Shown here piece by piece: positions 6,047-10,443 of a stretch of DNA of 10,443 nt. The stretch lies in NCBI GenBank assembly GCA_964405325.1, contig CAYONM010000132.1, positions 1 to 10,443 of the forward strand, in the 5' to 3' direction. A program made the translations under genes and the position numbers. Origin of the DNA: CAYONM01 sp964405325 (GTDB lineage Bacteria > Planctomycetota > UBA11346). The notes under the pieces are model-generated. The model searched no databases and was not told the DNA's origin. It saw only the letters and a program-made list of their open reading frames with translations. The first letter of the stretch is position 1; every line of letters starts with the position of its first letter.

Positions 6047-8038
6047 ATGAAGCCCTGCCACCACCTCGTCCTCCTGATCGGACCACTGCTGCTTGCTGTT
6101 CTAGCAGGCTGCTTTGCCCAACCTGGGAGTGACAGCAAGCAGCAGACCAGTCCACCGAGGAACGAAATACCATCCCGACACCTCGGCCGCGTGTTCATCG
6201 TCAACTCCTATCATCGCGGCTACTCCTTCAGCGACCGGGAAACCAAAGCCATTCTGCAAGGGCTGGGCCTGACCCCACCAGGCCCCCTGGGTCTGATCGA
6301 CGACCGGAGTGCACCCGTTTCAGCGCGCCTGCGCTACCTGGATGCCAAGCGCATCACCGATCCCACCACCATGGCCAATCGGGCCGAGCAGATCGCCCAG
6401 GAGATTCGCGATTGGCAGGCGGATCTGGTCATCTGCACCGACGACTACGCCGTGGGCCAAGTCCTGAAGCCACACGTGGTTCCCATGGGTTTGCCGGCGC
6501 TCTACTGTGGTGTCAACCTGAGCGCGGACGAATACCAGCTGCCACCTGAACAGGTGACCGGGATGGTGGAATTGAACCTGTTCTCCGACATGATCCGATC
6601 GCTCCGCCGCTATGCCGCCGGCGACCGGATCGCCTTCATCGGCGCCGATACCGCCACCAATCGGAAACAATGTGATGAACTCAGTCAAACCGTTGGCGAC
6701 ACACTCCTTGCCAGGTATTTTTATCAGAGCCTGGAAGAGCTGAAAACACAGCTGTCACACGCCAATGAAATAGCCGACATACTGGTGGTCGGCAACATGG
6801 TCCCGGTGATCATCGATGCCGAAGACCCTGCCTTTGCCCAGGCCAAGGAGCTGTTCCACAACCATTGCCGCATTCCCAGCGGCACCACCAGCAACTGGCA
6901 CGCCCCCCTGGTGCTAATGACTTTTGCTAAAAGTCCGGAAGAGATGGGGAACTGGGTCGCGACCCAAGCACTGGCCATCCTGCGTGGCAAACAACCAGCT
7001 GATATTCCGATCGCACACAATCACCAGCATCAGCTGTCGCTCAACATGGACCTGGCGAAACGGATGAACATCCGATTCCCGATCGAATGGCTGGACCGGG
7101 CCCGACTCATCGGTGCCGATATACCTCGGATCCTGTTCGTGAACAGCTACCATGCCGGCTACGCCTGGAGCGATGGTATCGAAGCGGGACTCTGCCACGC
7201 ATTGGGGATTACCGATACCAGCGGCACCATCCGCTACGGCCAGCAGCTGGCCCTACATATATTCCGGATGGACTGCAAGCACCAACAGAACGAGACCGCC
7301 CGTCTCGCTGCCGCCAGCGCCGCGATGAGCGTGCTGCGGAAATGGCAGCCAGATCTCTTGATCACCGCCGATGATGCCGCAGCCAAATACCTGCTCGCTG
7401 CCTACCGCGATGAGATCACCATTCCGACCATTTTCTGTGGGGTCAACTGGGACGCTTCCATCTATAATCTTCCCGACACCAACGGTACTGGCATGGTGGA
7501 GATGGACCCGATCATGAATGTCATCGATGAACTCCGCCACCATGCCGATGGCGAGCGTATTGGCTATCTAGGTGCAGATGTATTGAGCGTTCATAAAAAC
7601 CTCAAAGCCTATCAAGAACAATTAAACCTCCAGTTCACTACCGGTCATCTGGTCCGCAGCATGCCCGAGCTGCAAGAAGCCTACCGCAAGCTTCAGGAAC
7701 AGGTGGATATGCTGTTCTGGCTTTCGCCAGTCGAAATCGCAGGTTATTCAGAACCAGATATTCTGGATCTGGTTCGTCAGGAAACCCGCATTCCCAGCGG
7801 CGGAACCATCATCGCCACCACACCGATCGCCTGCTTCAGCTGCATCCGATTGCCAGAAGAACAGGGTTGTTGGAGCGGTGAGACTGCCCGTCGCATCCTC
7901 GCAGGGACCCCAGCCGGAAGCATTCCCGTGACCCACAACCAAGGCTACCAGATCGTCATAAACCATTCACTCGCCAGTCGGCTGAATCTTCATTTCCAAC
8001 CAGGGCTCCTCGCTGAAGCGATGATCATCGAACCATGA
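6047..8038 (+). CDS. Lipoprotein with two tandem ABC-substrate-binding-like domains
   Basis: This 663-residue protein starts with a lipoprotein signal (hydrophobic VLLIGPLLLAVLAGC, lipobox cysteine C22), so it should be lipid-anchored and face the periplasm. After a polar linker come two copies of a periplasmic binding fold of the ABC_sub_bind type (PF04392-like, assigned by motif recall). Copy 1 starts near R48 (FIVNSYHRGYSFSD) and copy 2 near R361 (LFVNSYHAGYAWSD). Each then has a WQxDL(V/L)I segment with a DD pair, a (Y/F)CGVN motif, a GMVE motif, IPSG, and a closing IP(I/V)xHN...N..LA.R(M/L) segment. The repeat unit is about 313 residues. The ATG is the first possible start, since an in-frame TAA lies at 6038-6040. 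No good Shine-Dalgarno site is close. The stop overlaps the kinase start (ATGA, 8035-8038). No transporter subunits are encoded in the window, so a sensory role with the kinase is inferred. The ligand is unknown. Confidence 0.85.
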   Translation: MKPCHHLVLLIGPLLLAVLAGCFAQPGSDSKQQTSPPRNEIPSRHLGRVFIVNSYHRGYSFSDRETKAILQGLGLTPPGPLGLIDDRSAPVSARLRYLDAKRITDPTTMANRAEQIAQEIRDWQADLVICTDDYAVGQVLKPHVVPMGLPALYCGVNLSADEYQLPPEQVTGMVELNLFSDMIRSLRRYAAGDRIAFIGADTATNRKQCDELSQTVGDTLLARYFYQSLEELKTQLSHANEIADILVVGNMVPVIIDAEDPAFAQAKELFHNHCRIPSGTTSNWHAPLVLMTFAKSPEEMGNWVATQALAILRGKQPADIPIAHNHQHQLSLNMDLAKRMNIRFPIEWLDRARLIGADIPRILFVNSYHAGYAWSDGIEAGLCHALGITDTSGTIRYGQQLALHIFRMDCKHQQNETARLAAASAAMSVLRKWQPDLLITADDAAAKYLLAAYRDEITIPTIFCGVNWDASIYNLPDTNGTGMVEMDPIMNVIDELRHHADGERIGYLGADVLSVHKNLKAYQEQLNLQFTTGHLVRSMPELQEAYRKLQEQVDMLFWLSPVEIAGYSEPDILDLVRQETRIPSGGTIIATTPIACFSCIRLPEEQGCWSGETARRILAGTPAGSIPVTHNQGYQIVINHSLASRLNLHFQPGLLAEAMIIEP

Positions 8039-10350
8039 TCAGACAGCAACTTCGTTTACAGATCCTCCTACCAGTGGTCATCACCATGCTGATTACCGGC
8101 ATTGGCGCCTTGATCATTGGCGAGCTCAGTCTACGTAGCCTGGTCGACAGCAGTCAGCAACGTATCTTCCAAGAACGATTGAAAACCATCACGCAACATC
8201 TGACCGACCTGTACCAACGACTACAACGAACCGGCCTGGCTCAGCATTATCGTCAGGAATTCCAACAGTTGGCCATCAGTCGCCTGCGTATCACCTACCT
8301 GGAAGCAAGCAACAGCATCAGCAGCCAACCCATCATCATCGATGCCGATGGCACAATCCTACTCGGCGACGATCGGCCCGAAGCCCGCCAACTTGCCGAT
8401 AGATTTGCCGCTTCGAAGACAATCCCTGATGGTGAATGGCTGGATCAAGACAGTCAGCATTGGTGGATCCATCATCAAGCATTTCCGCCTTGGAACTGGC
8501 ACTGTTGTTTCCTGGTGACCGAATCCGAACGCCTGCAGGACGTCTATCGCTTCCGACAGCTTTTCGGCCTGTTGCTGTCGACCCTGGTGATCATCACCAG
8601 TGGCGCCCTGATCTGGTTGATCAATCGTCGACTCCGTCCGATCAAGGATATGACCCTGGCTGCCACCGCCATCAAGGATGGCAATCTAGATGTCGATATT
8701 GTAACCAATAGGCAAGACGAACTGGGACTTCTGGCCGAAACCCTCGATGCCATGCAACACGCCATTCGTCGGCAAATTGCCGACAAGGATCATGAGATCG
8801 ATGAACGCCGACTGATGGAGATGGCCCTGCGCGAAAGTCAGAGCAACCTGGCAACCACCTTGGATTCCATCGCCGATGCGGTTTTCGCGACCAATGCGGA
8901 CGGTCAGATCACCCGTTGTAATCCATCGGCCTGTCGGGTCCTGAAAAAAGATCAGACCCAGATACTCGGCTACCATGCAACCGAAATTCTCCGCTTCCAA
9001 GACCAGGACAGCCCCTTCGAGAACAACGACTGGCTCCAGGTCGTCCTCGGCCAGGGCACACGCCTGAGCCAATCACGCCCGGCCTTTCTGCTGGATGCCG
9101 ACCAGCTCCCCTTGCCTATCGACAGTAGCGTCGCTCCCATCCGGAGCAGCGACGGCACCATCTGCGGCTGCGTCCTGGTGTTTCGCGACATCAGCGACCG
9201 CTTGAATCTCGAAGAGCAGCTCCGGCACAGCCAGAAAATGGATGCCATCGGACAATTGGCCGGTGGTGTCGCTCACGATTTCAACAACATGCTGGGGGCC
9301 ATCCAGGGTGCCGCCGAACTGCTACAAAAACGCCTTGGCGCCAAAACACAACAAGCTGACCTGCTGAAGACGATTACCACCGCCTGCAACCGAGCCAGCG
9401 ATCTGACCAACAAACTCCTGGCCTTCAGTCGCAAGGGCAAGAACGATACGGCTGCCGTCGAGGTACATCAACTGATCCGACAGACCGTCGATATGTTGCA
9501 ACGGACCATCGATCGTCGCATCCAGATCGAATGCCAGCTGCAAGCGGAGACGACCTTTGTCGACGGCGACTCGTCGCTGCTGCATAACGCGCTCCTGAAC
9601 CTGGGAATTAACGCCAGGGATGCGATGCAGGACGGTGGCACCGTCAGCTACCAGAGCGACAACCTGGACCTGACCGCCGATGCGCACCCGGACCTGCCGG
9701 CCGGCCACTATTTGCGGATTCGGGTCTGCGATACCGGCACCGGTATTCCCGAATCGATCCGCAACCGCATATTCGAACCTTTTTTCACCACCAAGGACCC
9801 TGGCAAAGGGACCGGATTGGGTCTGGCAGCCGTCTATGGCAGCATTCAGGAACACCATGGTTCCATTCGACTGGCCAAAAGCAGTCATCAGGGCACCTGC
9901 TTCGAAATCCTTTTGCCCTGTCGCGCGGCAACCCGGTCGCATGATGCGGCGCAACCGAGCACGCCAACCCACTTGCACGGCACCGTACTGCTGGTGGAAG
10001 ACGAGGAGACCATCCGGGATGTTCTACAGCTAATACTCAAGGAATTGGGACTGACCGTCCTGGTAGCGACCGATGGCAGACAAGGGCTAGAACGTTTCCA
10101 GCAGGAACACGAGCACATCGATGTCTGCATCATCGATATGATCATGCCAGTGATGAACGGCAGCGAACTGTTCGACGGCATCCAACTGATCCGAACGGAT
10201 AGACCGGTCATCCTGATGTCGGGCTATCTGGGCGACCAGCAATTGGCCGAGCTCAAACGCAAGGGGCTGTTCGGCTTCCTGGCCAAGCCAGCCCGCCAAA
10301 AGGATCTGAGTTTACTGCTACAGCGGGCCTTAGGGCCCGTCAATAAATAA
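8035..10350 (+). CDS. Hybrid sensor histidine kinase (periplasmic sensor-HAMP-PAS-HisKA-HATPase-REC)
   Basis: This 771-residue inner-membrane kinase has a first membrane segment at about 8-29 and a periplasmic region of about 145 residues. That region ends with DADGTILLGD, then FPPWNWHCCFLV, reminiscent of Cache domains. A second membrane segment lies at about 177-195. HAMP (about 197-250) and a short helical linker follow. Then come PAS (about 271-388), HisKA with phospho-acceptor H414 in GGVAHDFNNML (NtrB-like H-box), HATPase_c with N526 (NARDAM), D566 (DTGTG), FEPFFTTK and GTGLGLA, and a C-terminal receiver (about 650-768). In the receiver the acidic pair is D656/E657, the phospho-acceptor D701 (IIDMIMP), and the conserved lysine K751 (LAKPA). 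All key residues are present, so it should be active. It is translationally coupled to the upstream lipoprotein by a 4-base overlap. No HPt or DNA-binding regulator is visible, so the output partner is unknown. Its last five codons and stop lie inside the 55-bp repeat. Confidence 0.95.
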   Translation: MIRQQLRLQILLPVVITMLITGIGALIIGELSLRSLVDSSQQRIFQERLKTITQHLTDLYQRLQRTGLAQHYRQEFQQLAISRLRITYLEASNSISSQPIIIDADGTILLGDDRPEARQLADRFAASKTIPDGEWLDQDSQHWWIHHQAFPPWNWHCCFLVTESERLQDVYRFRQLFGLLLSTLVIITSGALIWLINRRLRPIKDMTLAATAIKDGNLDVDIVTNRQDELGLLAETLDAMQHAIRRQIADKDHEIDERRLMEMALRESQSNLATTLDSIADAVFATNADGQITRCNPSACRVLKKDQTQILGYHATEILRFQDQDSPFENNDWLQVVLGQGTRLSQSRPAFLLDADQLPLPIDSSVAPIRSSDGTICGCVLVFRDISDRLNLEEQLRHSQKMDAIGQLAGGVAHDFNNMLGAIQGAAELLQKRLGAKTQQADLLKTITTACNRASDLTNKLLAFSRKGKNDTAAVEVHQLIRQTVDMLQRTIDRRIQIECQLQAETTFVDGDSSLLHNALLNLGINARDAMQDGGTVSYQSDNLDLTADAHPDLPAGHYLRIRVCDTGTGIPESIRNRIFEPFFTTKDPGKGTGLGLAAVYGSIQEHHGSIRLAKSSHQGTCFEILLPCRAATRSHDAAQPSTPTHLHGTVLLVEDEETIRDVLQLILKELGLTVLVATDGRQGLERFQQEHEHIDVCIIDMIMPVMNGSELFDGIQLIRTDRPVILMSGYLGDQQLAELKRKGLFGFLAKPARQKDLSLLLQRALGPVNK

Positions 10351-10388
10351 AGGTAGCGTCTCACTCGATCTTTTGCCGCCCCTCTGCG
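10334..10388 (-). repeat. 55-bp inverted repeat, right copy
   Basis: This is the reverse-complement partner of 1-55. The GGCCCGTCAATAAATAAA block includes the last codons and TAA stop of the kinase gene, and the GATCTTTTGCCGCC block lies 22-35 bp past the stop. Just upstream and overlapping, CGGGCC (10324-10329) and GGCCCG (10334-10339) form a 6-bp stem with a TTAG loop, but an A-rich rather than T-rich run follows. The 55 bases after the repeat (10389-10443) hold no recognisable gene. Confidence 0.85.
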
Positions 10389-10443
10389 CTGCTTATCGCT
10401 TACATATACTCGATATGCTCGCTCTTCGCGCCTTGAAGGATCG

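Overview
The window looks like chromosomal DNA from a moderately GC-rich Gram-negative bacterium, most likely a member of the Pseudomonadota. The grounds are an isoprenoid gene of the MEP pathway, a chromosomal-type topoisomerase I, a lipoprotein with a lipobox, and an NtrB-like hybrid histidine kinase. The taxon cannot be fixed from this sequence alone. Nothing seen proves phage, plasmid or transposon origin: there is no integrase, transposase, rRNA, tRNA or CRISPR array.

Layout from left to right: a 55-bp repeat at the very left edge; ispH (lytB) on the minus strand; a 276-bp divergent intergenic region with a 98-bp repeat and a long hairpin; a cytoplasmic family-2 glycoside hydrolase of the beta-mannosidase type; a compact topoisomerase I (topA); a 405-bp intergenic region with the second, inverted copy of the 98-bp repeat and a good sigma70-like promoter; a lipoprotein with two tandem ABC-substrate-binding-like domains; a hybrid sensor histidine kinase that overlaps it by ATGA; and the second, inverted copy of the 55-bp repeat across the 3' end of the kinase gene.

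The most interesting biology is the last gene pair. A membrane-anchored lipoprotein, built as an internal duplication of a solute-binding domain, is translationally coupled to a hybrid histidine kinase. No ABC permease or ATPase is encoded in the window. This suggests that the binding protein is a periplasmic co-sensor for the kinase rather than part of a transporter. The kinase ends in a receiver domain and no output regulator is visible, so the downstream partner must lie elsewhere. The best promoter for the pair would start transcription only about 4-6 nt before the lipoprotein ATG, so the mRNA may be nearly leaderless.

A second layer is a nested set of inverted repeats. The 98-bp structured repeat flanks the glycosidase-topA block (1018-1115 and 5903-6000), and the 55-bp repeat flanks almost the whole window (1-55 and 10334-10388). 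Both 55-bp copies sit at the 3' ends of outward-reading genes. They may be dispersed intergenic elements or the footprint of rearrangement.
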